In this document: positions 37,404-46,331 of the stretch, piece after piece
Layout: each line of letters starts with the position of its first letter
Position numbering within the stretch: the first letter of the stretch is position 1
Origin: Akkermansia sp.
GTDB lineage: Bacteria; Verrucomicrobiota; Verrucomicrobiia; Verrucomicrobiales; Akkermansiaceae
DNA length: 64,000 bases
Direction of reading: 5' to 3'
NCBI GenBank assembly: GCA_024405435.1
Contig: JAKSOU010000003.1
Span: 1 to 64,000, forward strand
Notes under the pieces: generated by a model
Seen by the model: the letters and a program-made list of their open reading frames with translations, nothing else
What the model was told of the DNA's origin: nothing
Databases searched by the model: none
Made by a program: the position numbers and the translations under genes

Positions 37404-40400
37404 TCACTTGCTCTGGATCACGCAGTTGGGTGAGAGGCCGTACATCTGGGGTTCGTACATGAGCTGGGCCTGGGCGGGGGGCGCGGTGGAGGTACCGGCG
37501 CGCTTCACGCGGGCGTAGTAGCGCATGTTGAGCAAATCGCGGCCGCCCCACTTGGTGCAGAAGCCGCGCACGCGGTCGGCCAGGTACTCCTTGTGGTCGA
37601 ACCACACGCTCCAGTCGCAGCGCTCCAGCCCGGCGCACTGGCTGGGGATGGCGGGGTTGAGGGCCTCCATGCAGGAGGGCAGGTAGTCCTCCAGCACAAA
37701 GTACTCCAAATCCCTGGCGGGCTTGGCGCAGGTGAGCGTCACGCGCACCACGTCGCCCACGTTGAAATCCCGGGCGGGGCGCCACACGCCGTCCGCGTCC
37801 TTCTTCTCGTACAGGCGGGTGACCTGCAATCCCTTCTCCACCACGCCGGGGTATTCGGTCTGGTCGGGCTGGGCCTTGGCGCGCACCACGGCGTAGGCGG
37901 TGCCCTCCGTGCAGGAGTAGGCGTCGGTGCAGTCGCCGAGCCTGCTGCCGCGGCCGACGAGCGAGAGGGTGGTGATGCCGTTGCCGAGGGTCATGGTTGA
38001 GCCATCCGCGGTGGTGATGGTGGCGGGGGTGTTGCTTGCGGGTTCGCGGCGCAGGTACTCGTGGAGGGCAATCAGCGTCCAGGCGCTCTGCCAGGTGGTG
38101 GTGTGGCGGTAGTCGTGCCCGCGGGAGCGCAGCCAGTCGATGAAGGCGTCATGGCGCTTGGCGGGGTCCTTCTCCATCTCCGCGATGAGACGGAAATCCG
38201 CCAGCACGGAGCGCGGGTGCCAGAAGCTCACATGCCAGGAGGCATCCTCCTGCGCCTGCTTGTCCTCCTTCACCAGCTCCGCGAGGGCGCGCCGGGCGGC
38301 CCGGTCGTCGCGCAGCACGCGCGCCACCTGGAAGCGCGTGGCGGCATCCGTTTTCTCCACGTACCTCTTGCGCTGCGTCTGCCTGCGGAGGTAGCCGCGC
38401 AGGGCGTCCATCTTGCCCTTGGGCACCTCGTACCCGCAGGCGGTGGCGATATCCAGCACGAAGGCCGTGTGGGCGGACGCCCAGAACGAGGAGCCGTCCG
38501 AGTCCTCCCAGTAGCCGAGCCCGCCATCCCTCTTCTGGCGCTTGAGTATCTTGGCAATGCTGTCGTCCACGAGCTTGTGGGCCTTGGCGGCGGGGGTCTC
38601 CGCCATGCGCGGGCAGACGGGCGCCATGCGGTCGTACAGCAGCCAGGGCAGCAGCCCGGTGGCGGTCTGCTCCGTGCAGCCGTAGGGGTAGTCCAGCACA
38701 AAGTCCATGCATCCGGCCAGGTGGAGCAGCGGGTTGGCGGAAAGCGCCACCTCCAGCTCGCCGCGCGTGGAACCGGCCAGCTCCGGCGCCAGCAGCGCCG
38801 CCGGTTTCATTGCCTCCGCGCCCTTGGCCAGCACCAGGTGGTGCGCCTCCTTGAGCAGTGGCGCGGGGAAGCGCACGGGGAAGGTGCCCTGCACGGCATC
38901 CGCGCCGTTCTCTGCGGTGGCGGTCCAGTTGAGGGCGCACTCGCCCTCCTGCGTGGCCTCCACCTCGAACTTGAGCGTGCCTGTAGTGTGGGCGGCCAGG
39001 CGGATTTCCTGCGTGTCCGCGGTGGCATCCAGCTTCACCTTCCAGGTGCCTTCCGCATCCGTGTTGTTGGTGACGGTGAGCGGCAGTACGAGCTTGTCAC
39101 CCGTGCTCATGAAGAACGGCGTGCCGGGGGTGAGCATCACGGGCTGGTTGACCTGCAGCTTGCCCTCCGTGCCGCCGAAGCGGTTGCCGCCCTGGTCCAC
39201 CGCCACGGCGAACACGCGGTAGGTGGTCAGCGTGTCCGGCAGCGTGCACTCGGTCTCGAAACGCCCCTGCGCGTCCACGGGCAGGGATGCCTTCCACACC
39301 GCCACCGGCACAAAATTGGTGCGCAGCCGCGGCTTGGCGGACGGCCCGGACGAGCCATCGCCATCCTCGCCGCCCTCGTCCTCCTCATCGCCATCCTCGC
39401 CGCCCTCGTCCTCCTCATCGCCATCCTCGCCGCCCTCGTCCTCCTCATCATCCGCCACGCAGGCTAGCGCCATCGGCGCGGGCGCGGCGGCGGGGGCCTC
39501 CTCCATCATGCAATCAACATCGCCATCTTCCACGGCCATGGCGGCACCGTTGGCAACTCCCATGCCGGCACGCTTCAAGGCACGCCTCACCCCGTAGCCG
39601 AGGTGGCCACCGAAGATGTGCGGGGCCCACATCCTGTCCTCGCTGCGGCTGACGCACTCGCCGCTCCACACGCCATGCATCAGGCCGACGAAGTTCCACG
39701 TTGCGGGCCGCCCATCCATCATGCCATACCCGCGGTTGCGGGCGAGATACATATTGGACGGACTGCAGCTCAGCTCGAGCTCCGGGTTGGGCAGGCGGTA
39801 TCTACCGGTGACGGAGAGCATGCCCTCGTCCACCGCGTAGAAGGTGACGGCGGCGGTGGCGGGCGAGCCGTCCGGCAGGGTGACGCTGCCGCCGAGCTTC
39901 ACCTGCGCGCCGGGGCGGCATGCCTCCGCGGGCAGGTCCAGCTTCACCTGCAGCTTGCGCTGCGGGTTCGGGACATCCAGGTCACTCGAGCCGTGCGCCT
40001 GGAGGGTGAACAGGCCGTCCATGTCCTTGACGGGCATGACCATCAGCACATTCATGCGCCCGGTCTCCTGCGGCGTGAGCTTCAGGTCCACGGGGTGCGA
40101 ACCGCGCTCCACGGGCACCGTCAGCGGGCGGAAGTTGTCCCTGCCGCTGGAGACGATGGCAAAGGCGGTGCCCTCCACCTCCGATTTCAGCTCCAAGGGG
40201 CGGCCATCCTCGCCGCCTGTCAGGGAGAAGTCGGGTGCGGTGTCCCTCTTCTCCAGCTCGCTCTCCCAAATGTGCATGGAATCGGTGAAGGAACGCCCGG
40301 CCGGATCCGTGCCGCTGACGTACAGGCTGAGGTTTGTGAGCGCATCCTTGTCCTTGCCCTTGCGGTATTCGTCGATGTGCGCCTTGAGGTTCATGGGGCA

Positions 40401-43400
40401 TCCGAATTCCGAGTTGGCGGGTACGGTGAGGTCACCCTCCCACACGATGACCTCGCCGCAGCGCTCCATGGTGAAGCCGCTGGGCAGTGCCTCGCGCTCC
40501 ACCACATCCTTGCCCTTGAGCACCAGGTGCACCTTCTGGTCACGGGGCAGCACCTTGTTGCCGTCCTCCTTGTCTGCCGCCACCGAGTAGAGCGTCAGGT
40601 TGCCGTGGTCCCGCACCACGCGGAAATCCGCATTGTAAATGGCCGTATTGCAGCTAAAGTTGCGCACCTCCTCGCGGTCGTTGGTGATGGTGCCGTCATC
40701 GACTCTCAGGTAGTGATAGTTGAAGGCATCGTCCTTCTTGGGCGAGAGGGTGACGGTGCGCTCATAGCAGCCCTTGGCGTCCAGCACGGCATCCACCACC
40801 TTCTCGCCGTCCACCTGCATATCCGTGTCAAGCTCGTAGTGTATCTTGGCGTTGGAGAGGGGCGCGCCGTTCAAATCCTGCGCGGTGATGCGCAGCTTGG
40901 CGCTCTTGGGAGCCACGCGCTCCACATCGATTTTGACCGTGCGTTCGAAGGCGTCGCGCCGGTACACCTCCGATTTGATGTAGCAATAGTCCAGCGTTTC
41001 CTTGCCATCCTTCAGCAGGATACCGTATCCCCCGGTCACATCCTCCTCGCCCTCCGGCAGCGTGAAATCGTACGCCACACAGCCGAACGCGTCCACCGCG
41101 AGCGTTTCCTTCTTCCATTGCTCGCCGTTCGGTTTCTCGATGACCAGGGTGACCTCCTTCAGCTTGGGCAGAGAGGTGTTGTTGAAGCGGTCGCGGTTGC
41201 GGATAATGCCGCGCACGTGCACGGCGTCGCCGGGACGGTAGAGGTCGTGGTCACAGAAAACGCAGGCATGGCAGTCGTCCCCGGAGTCCTGGTCTGCATC
41301 CTTGCTGTCATTGAAGACGGAGAGGACGAAATTGCCGATGCCGTCATCCGGCAGCAGGTAGTCCTCGCCGGCCTGCACGAGCATGCTGGCGGGTTCCAGG
41401 TCGGCGTCCGCGGGCTTGGGTTTCAGGCAGGCCGCGCCGTTCTCCACGGGGAACTCCAGGCTCTTTCCATCCTCGTCCCGCACCACCGCGCGACCCGCGC
41501 CCGCGGGCTTTCCGGTCTGGCGGTCGCTCACCAGCAGCAGGCCCGCCTCCTCCACGCCCGCCAGCTGCAAGTCCGACACCTGGACGGGGAATTCGGTGTG
41601 CAGGGTCAGGTCTTCCTCGCTCACGCCCACCGCCTTGGCGGCGGCCAGCACGGCGGGGTTGGGCTTGATGTCCAGACGGATGAGATAGAGGCCGGGCTTG
41701 GTGTTCCCGCCGGTGAGGGCATCCAAATCCAGCACATGCTCCGCGGTGTCGCAGAAGCCGGTTTCATCCGCGGGCAGCTGCTGCGGCTGGAAGCGCTGGG
41801 CCTTGGCGCAGGCCTCCTGCAGGCGCTTGCCGTTGCGCTTGTAGCGCAAGGCCGCGCCCCACTGGATATCCTTCGCGCTTTTGAAATCATCCTTGTCCAG
41901 CAAGCCGGCGCGCACCTGCAGCGTGGTGACGGCCAGGATGTATTTCTTCATGGCGTCGGGGTCGCCGTTGGAGCAGCGCATCACGGCCTCGTCCACCTGC
42001 AGGGCGGTTTCCGCATCCCAATGGTAGGCGGTGGCGGTGATGCCGCAGCTGCCGACGGAGCGCAGGCGCAGCTTGTGCTCGCCGCGGTGCGGCAGGCGCG
42101 CCGCCTGCCCCGTGCGGCTCTCCGCCAAATCCACGGCGGGCCAGGCGGGGGTGAGGTTGATGCGGTGCACGTGGGCGCGCGTGACGGGCAGCCCCAGCTT
42201 GGCTGCTATGCCGGGCTTCACGGTGAACTCCGCCAATGCGGGCGCCGGGGCTGTCACACGCATGCGGAAGCCCTTCACGGCATCCGGCTCCTTGTAGCTC
42301 CAGGTGACATCCCTGTCGCCGTCGTCATCCCCGTTGGCGACCCTGAAGTTGGCTACCCCGGTGTTCTCCATGAAGCCGTCGAAGGTGAAGGTGAAGGTGC
42401 CCTGCGGGGTGGTGACGCTCTTGGAGGCACCGTCCGCGGCATTGACGGACTTGGCTCCGGCGATGCTGATTTCCAGGTCTTGGAAGGCCTGTTTGGCGGT
42501 GGCTTCCGTGATGGTAGCGGCGAAGCCCACCTCCGCGGCGTAGTAGGGCTTCTCCCCCTCCTTCTCCGGCTTGCGGATACCGTCCAGCACGTCCGTCCGC
42601 AGCTCGGTGAACGCATCATTGTGCTGCGTGGTGCCGATGAGCCCGCTGCCCTTGGCGGGCGTGGCCACCAGCTTCCAGCGCGTGTTGTTCGGCAGCGTTT
42701 TCTCGGGCATCACCAGCACGCCCGACGGGAGGGCCGAGTCCGGCGTGAGGGTTCGGACCTCGTCCGCCGTGAACCCGCACTCGCAGCGCCCCACGTGCTT
42801 GAAGAGCACGGGCTGCGCCTTGCCGGGCACCTTGGGGCCGTCCACATAGCGGTCGCCCTTCTCGATCTGCTGCACGAAAGTGTACTCCACGGGGCTGGCG
42901 GGGGAGAACTCGATGGCCTCCTTGGTGTTGCCGGTCATGGGATGCACGATGAGGCCCAGGTTCGGCAGGCCTTCCAGCGGGCGGTTCGTTTCCAGGTGGG
43001 TGTCCGGCGCGTGGAAGCGGAATTCGCGCTGCGCCAGCTCCTTGCCGCTCAGGTAGGTGACCCCCGGCTTGAACGCCAGGCGGAACTCCGTGGCCACGCT
43101 CGTGCCCTTGGCCACCTCGATGAGCAGGCGGTTCTGATCCTCCCAATGCACCGTGGGCTGGTGCGCGGGGTCGCCCGTCACCTCGAAGAGGTCCAGCCCC
43201 AAATCGTGCGGCGTGGATTTCTTGTCGCGGTAGCGTTCGGTGCGGGCGGTATCCACCACGGTTTGGCTGACGATGGGCTCATCGAACTTGATGCGGATGA
43301 GCTGGTAGTCCGCCGAGACGTCTATCCGCTCGGCCTGGGCGGATGCGCCCAGCAGCGCGGCTCCGGCAAACGCCTGCACCAGACGGGAAAGGGGCTTCTT

Positions 43401-43406
43401 TTTCAT
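37404..43406 (-). CDS. Secreted bacterial alpha-2-macroglobulin with intact thioester and acidic repeat
   Basis: 2000 residues. Signal peptide MKKKPLSRLVQAFAGAALLG is cleaved after ASAQA with no lipobox Cys, so it is probably periplasmic and soluble, unlike the lipoprotein E. coli YfhM. Multiple macroglobulin beta-domains are followed by the A2M core RLRTNFVPVAVWKASLPVDA (about 1355) and the thioester motif DYPYGCTEQTATG (CXEQ, about 1575) in the alpha/alpha toroid, then a C-terminal receptor-binding-like domain. These proteins trap attacking proteases by covalent capture. Residues about 1319-1348 are three copies of an acidic decapeptide (DEEDEGGEDG type) at the position of the bait region. 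No pbpC gene is adjacent, although the usual YfaS-type partner is PBP1c. The ATG at 43406 is chosen for the signal peptide. Confidence 0.93.
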   Translation of the reverse strand: MKKKPLSRLVQAFAGAALLGASAQAERIDVSADYQLIRIKFDEPIVSQTVVDTARTERYRDKKSTPHDLGLDLFEVTGDPAHQPTVHWEDQNRLLIEVAKGTSVATEFRLAFKPGVTYLSGKELAQREFRFHAPDTHLETNRPLEGLPNLGLIVHPMTGNTKEAIEFSPASPVEYTFVQQIEKGDRYVDGPKVPGKAQPVLFKHVGRCECGFTADEVRTLTPDSALPSGVLVMPEKTLPNNTRWKLVATPAKGSGLIGTTQHNDAFTELRTDVLDGIRKPEKEGEKPYYAAEVGFAATITEATAKQAFQDLEISIAGAKSVNAADGASKSVTTPQGTFTFTFDGFMENTGVANFRVANGDDDGDRDVTWSYKEPDAVKGFRMRVTAPAPALAEFTVKPGIAAKLGLPVTRAHVHRINLTPAWPAVDLAESRTGQAARLPHRGEHKLRLRSVGSCGITATAYHWDAETALQVDEAVMRCSNGDPDAMKKYILAVTTLQVRAGLLDKDDFKSAKDIQWGAALRYKRNGKRLQEACAKAQRFQPQQLPADETGFCDTAEHVLDLDALTGGNTKPGLYLIRLDIKPNPAVLAAAKAVGVSEEDLTLHTEFPVQVSDLQLAGVEEAGLLLVSDRQTGKPAGAGRAVVRDEDGKSLEFPVENGAACLKPKPADADLEPASMLVQAGEDYLLPDDGIGNFVLSVFNDSKDADQDSGDDCHACVFCDHDLYRPGDAVHVRGIIRNRDRFNNTSLPKLKEVTLVIEKPNGEQWKKETLAVDAFGCVAYDFTLPEGEEDVTGGYGILLKDGKETLDYCYIKSEVYRRDAFERTVKIDVERVAPKSAKLRITAQDLNGAPLSNAKIHYELDTDMQVDGEKVVDAVLDAKGCYERTVTLSPKKDDAFNYHYLRVDDGTITNDREEVRNFSCNTAIYNADFRVVRDHGNLTLYSVAADKEDGNKVLPRDQKVHLVLKGKDVVEREALPSGFTMERCGEVIVWEGDLTVPANSEFGCPMNLKAHIDEYRKGKDKDALTNLSLYVSGTDPAGRSFTDSMHIWESELEKRDTAPDFSLTGGEDGRPLELKSEVEGTAFAIVSSGRDNFRPLTVPVERGSHPVDLKLTPQETGRMNVLMVMPVKDMDGLFTLQAHGSSDLDVPNPQRKLQVKLDLPAEACRPGAQVKLGGSVTLPDGSPATAAVTFYAVDEGMLSVTGRYRLPNPELELSCSPSNMYLARNRGYGMMDGRPATWNFVGLMHGVWSGECVSRSEDRMWAPHIFGGHLGYGVRRALKRAGMGVANGAAMAVEDGDVDCMMEEAPAAAPAPMALACVADDEEDEGGEDGDEEDEGGEDGDEEDEGGEDGDGSSGPSAKPRLRTNFVPVAVWKASLPVDAQGRFETECTLPDTLTTYRVFAVAVDQGGNRFGGTEGKLQVNQPVMLTPGTPFFMSTGDKLVLPLTVTNNTDAEGTWKVKLDATADTQEIRLAAHTTGTLKFEVEATQEGECALNWTATAENGADAVQGTFPVRFPAPLLKEAHHLVLAKGAEAMKPAALLAPELAGSTRGELEVALSANPLLHLAGCMDFVLDYPYGCTEQTATGLLPWLLYDRMAPVCPRMAETPAAKAHKLVDDSIAKILKRQKRDGGLGYWEDSDGSSFWASAHTAFVLDIATACGYEVPKGKMDALRGYLRRQTQRKRYVEKTDAATRFQVARVLRDDRAARRALAELVKEDKQAQEDASWHVSFWHPRSVLADFRLIAEMEKDPAKRHDAFIDWLRSRGHDYRHTTTWQSAWTLIALHEYLRREPASNTPATITTADGSTMTLGNGITTLSLVGRGSRLGDCTDAYSCTEGTAYAVVRAKAQPDQTEYPGVVEKGLQVTRLYEKKDADGVWRPARDFNVGDVVRVTLTCAKPARDLEYFVLEDYLPSCMEALNPAIPSQCAGLERCDWSVWFDHKEYLADRVRGFCTKWGGRDLLNMRYYARVKRAGTSTAPPAQAQLMYEPQMYGLSPNCVIQSK
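39361..39450 (-). repeat. 30-bp tandem repeat (three copies) inside the alpha-2-macroglobulin gene
   Basis: Three head-to-tail 30-bp units at 39361-39390, 39391-39420 and 39421-39450; the first two are identical and the third differs at its last base. In frame they encode a repeated acidic decapeptide rich in Asp, Glu and Gly. In-frame length changes would be easy by slippage. Confidence 0.95.
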
Positions 43407-43475
43407 AAGCGATATGTGGTGGATTGGTTCTATGATGATACGGTTCACCCCGCCGCGTGGCAAGGTCTTTCTATA

Positions 43476-43508
43476 CCATATAAGCCGCCTTTCGCGAAAT
43501 TTGTGAAA
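43476..43508 (-). promoter_or_regulatory. Promoter-like element shared with the DUF805 operon
   Basis: TTTCACAAA (43500-43508), 11 nt, GCGGCTTATATGG (43476-43488). The same arrangement, with identical 11-nt spacing, occurs at 56491-56521 upstream of the DUF805 operon. TATATGG would be the -10; the leader to 43406 would be about 60 nt, longer than for other genes here. Confidence 0.5.
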
Positions 43509-43590
43509 GAAAATTCAAAAATGACGAAAAAAACCGCCACGCCGCCCACCGCGCCATCCGGGAGCGGTGCCGGGGCGTGCGCCAATGGAG

Positions 43591-43609
43591 GGACGGCAAC
43601 CGTCCCTTT
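43591..43609. repeat. Hairpin between the alpha-2-macroglobulin and small secreted protein genes
   Basis: AGGGACGG-CAA-CCGTCCCT inverted repeat followed by TTGTCCCTTT on the plus strand. It lies 3' of the small secreted protein gene; the T-rich side is on the other strand, so a terminator role is doubtful. The rest of the 228-bp gap (43407-43634) holds the promoter-like element and nothing else I recognise. Confidence 0.5.
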
Positions 43610-43634
43610 GTCCCTTTGCGTGAGAGGCGCGGCT

Positions 43635-44090
43635 TCAGTTCATCCGCAGCACGGGTGCAATGGCCTGCATGAGCGCCTCGGAATCATAGAAGCCGTTCAT
43701 GGCGATGGGGCGCATGGTTTCCCCCAGGGCCTTCATGGCCTGCTCAAACTCCGCGCCAACGGCCTTTTCCACCTGGGCCTGGATTTCCGGGGTGGGCTCG
43801 CCGAGCTTCTCGTTTTCCGCGGAAACGGCGTCCATCTTGGCCACCAGCTCCTTCACCTTGGGAGCGGCGGCATCGGCGGTCGCGGTGTCCTTGACCCCCT
43901 GGAGCGCGTCATTCAGCTCCTTGATGCAGTTCATGAGGTTGCGCGCGGCGGTCTCAAACTTCGCGGCATCCGCGGGCGCGGCGGCTTCAGCCGGCGCAGG
44001 GGGCGCGGCCGGAACGGCGGGAGCGGTTTCCTGGGCAATGGCGGGCGCAAGGGCGAGCACGGCGGCGGCGAAAAGGATACTGTTCTTCAT
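43635..44090 (-). CDS. Small secreted Ala/Pro-rich protein
   Basis: 151 residues. Signal peptide MKNSILFAAAVLALAPAIAQ, then a low-complexity Ala/Pro linker (TAPAVPAAPPAPAEAAAPAD), then a helical domain (FETAARNLMNCIKELNDALQ, then VKELVAKMDAVSAENEKLGE) with a single Cys. No family recognised. Start ATG 44090 is chosen for the signal peptide and lies 7 nt after a -10 box. Located upstream of the alpha-2-macroglobulin gene on the same strand but separated by 228 bp with a promoter-like element, so probably transcribed separately. Confidence 0.7.
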   Translation of the reverse strand: MKNSILFAAAVLALAPAIAQETAPAVPAAPPAPAEAAAPADAAKFETAARNLMNCIKELNDALQGVKDTATADAAAPKVKELVAKMDAVSAENEKLGEPTPEIQAQVEKAVGAEFEQAMKALGETMRPIAMNGFYDSEALMQAIAPVLRMN

Positions 44091-44097
44091 GCGCCCC

Positions 44098-44126
44098 ACT
44101 ATGGGCCTGCCGCGCCGCCTTGTCAA
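44098..44126 (-). promoter_or_regulatory. Predicted promoter of the small secreted protein
   Basis: TTGACA (44121-44126), 17-nt spacer, CATAGT (44098-44103), 7 nt to the ATG at 44090. Confidence 0.55.
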
Positions 44127-44224
44127 GCCTGTACCATGTTCGCGGCCTTTCACCCATATGTGTCCGAATGGGAATTTCCCGACGGGCAGACGTGGCTGTT
44201 AGGGCGCATGGGGGCATATACCCC

Positions 44225-44253
44225 TTGACAAAAGGGCGGTGTGCGCGTATAAG
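44225..44253 (+). promoter_or_regulatory. Predicted MATE-rdgB promoter with overlapping palindrome
   Basis: TTGACA (44225-44230), 17-nt spacer, TATAAG (44248-44253), 10 nt to the ATG at 44264. GGGG-CATATA-CCCC (44211-44224) abuts the -35 box and could be an operator. Confidence 0.65.
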
Positions 44254-44263
44254 GCGCGGCGAG

Positions 44264-45649
44264 ATGGAAAAGGACCCCAAGTTGATAGCCTTGGAGACGC
44301 ACCCCGTGGGGCGGCTCCTTTTCCAGTACTCGCTGCCGGCCATCATCGGGATGGCGGCCATGGCGGTGTTCAACATCGTTGATTCCATCTACATCGGCCA
44401 GTGCTGCAACGCGTACGCCATAGCGGCCATTGCGCTGATCTTCCCGCTGATGAACCTGGTGGGCGCGGCGGGCACGCTGGTGGGCCTGGGCAGCGCGGCC
44501 TCCGCCTCCATCTTCCTGGGGCAGCAGAAGTTCGAGAACGCCTTCCGCGTGCTGGGCAACTGCCTGGGGCTGAGCTGCCTGCTGGGCATCCTGGTGGGGT
44601 GGGTGCCGCTGCTGTGGCTGGACGAGATACTGCTGTTTTTCGGGGCGGACGAGAACACGCTGGGCCCTGCGCGCGATTTCACGCTGGTGCTGCAGCTGGG
44701 CTGCCCGATTTCCTACTTCATGTTCAACCTGAACCACCTGATGCGCGCGAGCGGCTACCCGCGGAAGGCCATGGCGAGCCTGCTCATCGCGATGGTGGTG
44801 AACATAGCGGCGGCGCACGTGTTCATCTACTGGCTGGGCTGGGGCATGACGGGCGCGGGCATCGCCACCATCGGCGCGCAGTTCGTGGCCCTGGCCTGGA
44901 TCCTGGCCCACTACTGCGGGCAATCCCACATCCTGCACTTCCGCCGCGGCATCTACCGCCCGAGCCTGAAAATCATCCGCCGCATCTGCACGGTGGGCAT
45001 GCCGCCCTGCCTGCTCAACATCGTGGGCTGCGTGATTGTGGTGGTGTTCAACAAGCTGCTCATCCAGTTCGACGGCCAGCTGGGGCTGGCGGCGTTCGGC
45101 ATCGTGAACCGCGTGCTGTTCCTGTTCGTGATGGTGGTGCTGGGCGTCACCCAGGGCATGCAGCCCATTGCCGGGTACAACCTGGGCCTGGGCAACTACG
45201 CCCGCGTGAAGGGCGTGCTCTACCGCGCCATCGCCGCCGCCGTCTGCATCACCACCGTCGGCTGGCTCTTGGCAGAGCTCATCCCCGGCACGGTGGCCGC
45301 CGCCTTCATCAGCTCGGACGACCCGCACCGCGGCGAGCTCATGGAGCTGTGCCTGCGCGGCATGCGCTACATGGCGCTGGTGTTCCCGATAGTGGGCTCG
45401 CAGATAGCCATCGGCAACTTCTTCCAGTCCATCGGGCGGCCGATTATGAGCATCTTCCTGAACCTTTCGCGCCAGTGCCTGGTGCTGCTGCCCTGCCTGC
45501 TGATATTGCCGCGCTTCTTTGAGGACGACTCGGGCGTGTGGCTCTCGCAGGCGGTTTCCGACGGCTTCTGCGGCGTGGTGAGCATCCTGGTGCTGCGCCG
45601 CTTCATCACCCACGTGCTGGACAAGCAGAATCCCGCGCAACAATCCTGA
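44264..45649 (+). CDS. MATE-family efflux transporter
   Basis: 461 residues, 12 predicted helices in two related halves, inner membrane. The start ETHPVGRLLFQYSLPAIIGM and IVDSIYIGQCCNAYAIAAI, then NLVGAAGTLVGLGSAASASI, are MATE signatures of the DinF/NorM-like group; the second half has QGMQPIAGYNLGLGNYARVK. Such proteins export drugs or metabolites using a Na+ or H+ gradient; the substrate is unknown. The ATG at 44264 is fixed by the promoter just upstream. rdgB starts 3 nt after its stop, so they form an operon. Confidence 0.92.
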   Translation: MEKDPKLIALETHPVGRLLFQYSLPAIIGMAAMAVFNIVDSIYIGQCCNAYAIAAIALIFPLMNLVGAAGTLVGLGSAASASIFLGQQKFENAFRVLGNCLGLSCLLGILVGWVPLLWLDEILLFFGADENTLGPARDFTLVLQLGCPISYFMFNLNHLMRASGYPRKAMASLLIAMVVNIAAAHVFIYWLGWGMTGAGIATIGAQFVALAWILAHYCGQSHILHFRRGIYRPSLKIIRRICTVGMPPCLLNIVGCVIVVVFNKLLIQFDGQLGLAAFGIVNRVLFLFVMVVLGVTQGMQPIAGYNLGLGNYARVKGVLYRAIAAAVCITTVGWLLAELIPGTVAAAFISSDDPHRGELMELCLRGMRYMALVFPIVGSQIAIGNFFQSIGRPIMSIFLNLSRQCLVLLPCLLILPRFFEDDSGVWLSQAVSDGFCGVVSILVLRRFITHVLDKQNPAQQS

Positions 45650-45652
45650 ACC

Positions 45653-46249
45653 ATGAAGAAGACACCCCTTATCGTCGCCACCAAGAACGCCCACAAGGCC
45701 AGGGAGATAGCCCGCATCCTGCCCCCGCAGTACGAGCTGCACACGCTGGACGAATACCCCGGCATGCCCGACCCCGTGGAGGACGGCACCACCTTTGCCG
45801 CCAACGCCGCCATCAAGGCGGAGGCCGTGTCCGCCCGCGTGCCGGGCCTGGTGGTGGCGGATGATTCCGGCATCTGCGTGGATGTGCTCAACGGCGCGCC
45901 CGGCGTGATGTCCGCCCGCTTCTGCGGCGAGCACGGCAAGGACGACGAGAACAACCGCAAGCTCCTGCGCGAGCTGGCCGCCCTGCCCGGCCAGGCCCCG
46001 TTCAAGGCGCACTACGCCTGCGTCATCAGCCTGGCGCAGGACGGCAAAGAGATAGCATCCTTCCCCGGCACCGTGGAGGGCCAGATCACCCTGAACCCCA
46101 CCGGCACAGGCGGTTTCGGGTACGACCCCCTCTTCATCCCCGACGGCTACAACTGCACGATGGCGCAGCTCACCGCGGAGGAGAAGGACGCCATCTCCCA
46201 CCGCGCGCGCGCCCTGCGCCTGCTGGCGGATTATTTGGCGAAACGCTAG
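45653..46249 (+). CDS. rdgB: RdgB/HAM1 family XTP/dITP pyrophosphatase
   Basis: 198 residues, the normal family size. Cleans the nucleotide pool by hydrolysing ITP, dITP and XTP to monophosphates. Signature blocks are PLIVATKNAHKAREIARIL (N-terminal substrate loop), VVADDSGICVDVLNGAPGVM (catalytic Asp), SARFCGEHGKDDENNRKLL and TGGFGYDPLFIPDGYN, followed by KDAISHRARAL. Second gene of the MATE operon; no Shine-Dalgarno is visible, so translation likely depends on coupling. Confidence 0.96.
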   Translation: MKKTPLIVATKNAHKAREIARILPPQYELHTLDEYPGMPDPVEDGTTFAANAAIKAEAVSARVPGLVVADDSGICVDVLNGAPGVMSARFCGEHGKDDENNRKLLRELAALPGQAPFKAHYACVISLAQDGKEIASFPGTVEGQITLNPTGTGGFGYDPLFIPDGYNCTMAQLTAEEKDAISHRARALRLLADYLAKR

Positions 46250-46276
46250 CCGCCTGCCTGAAGGCGCGCGCATGCA

Positions 46277-46314
46277 AAACGGGCGGGGTGCCGAAGCACG
46301 CCCGCCCGTGAAAA
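46277..46314. terminator. Hairpin between convergent rdgB and symporter genes
   Basis: ACGGGCGGG (46279-46287) pairs with CCCGCCCGT (46301-46309), with A-rich flanks on both sides (AAAA before and GAAAA after), as for a bidirectional terminator, though the T tract is short. Confidence 0.65.
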
Positions 46315-46331
46315 TGGATTGTTGATGTCTC

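Noticed and set aside
39603-44228. Very long open frame on the plus strand opposite the alpha-2-macroglobulin gene
   Set aside because: It mirrors the GC-rich coding strand, is rich in Arg/Gly/His/Val without any domain, and the opposite strand encodes a clear signal peptide, thioester motif and A2M domains.
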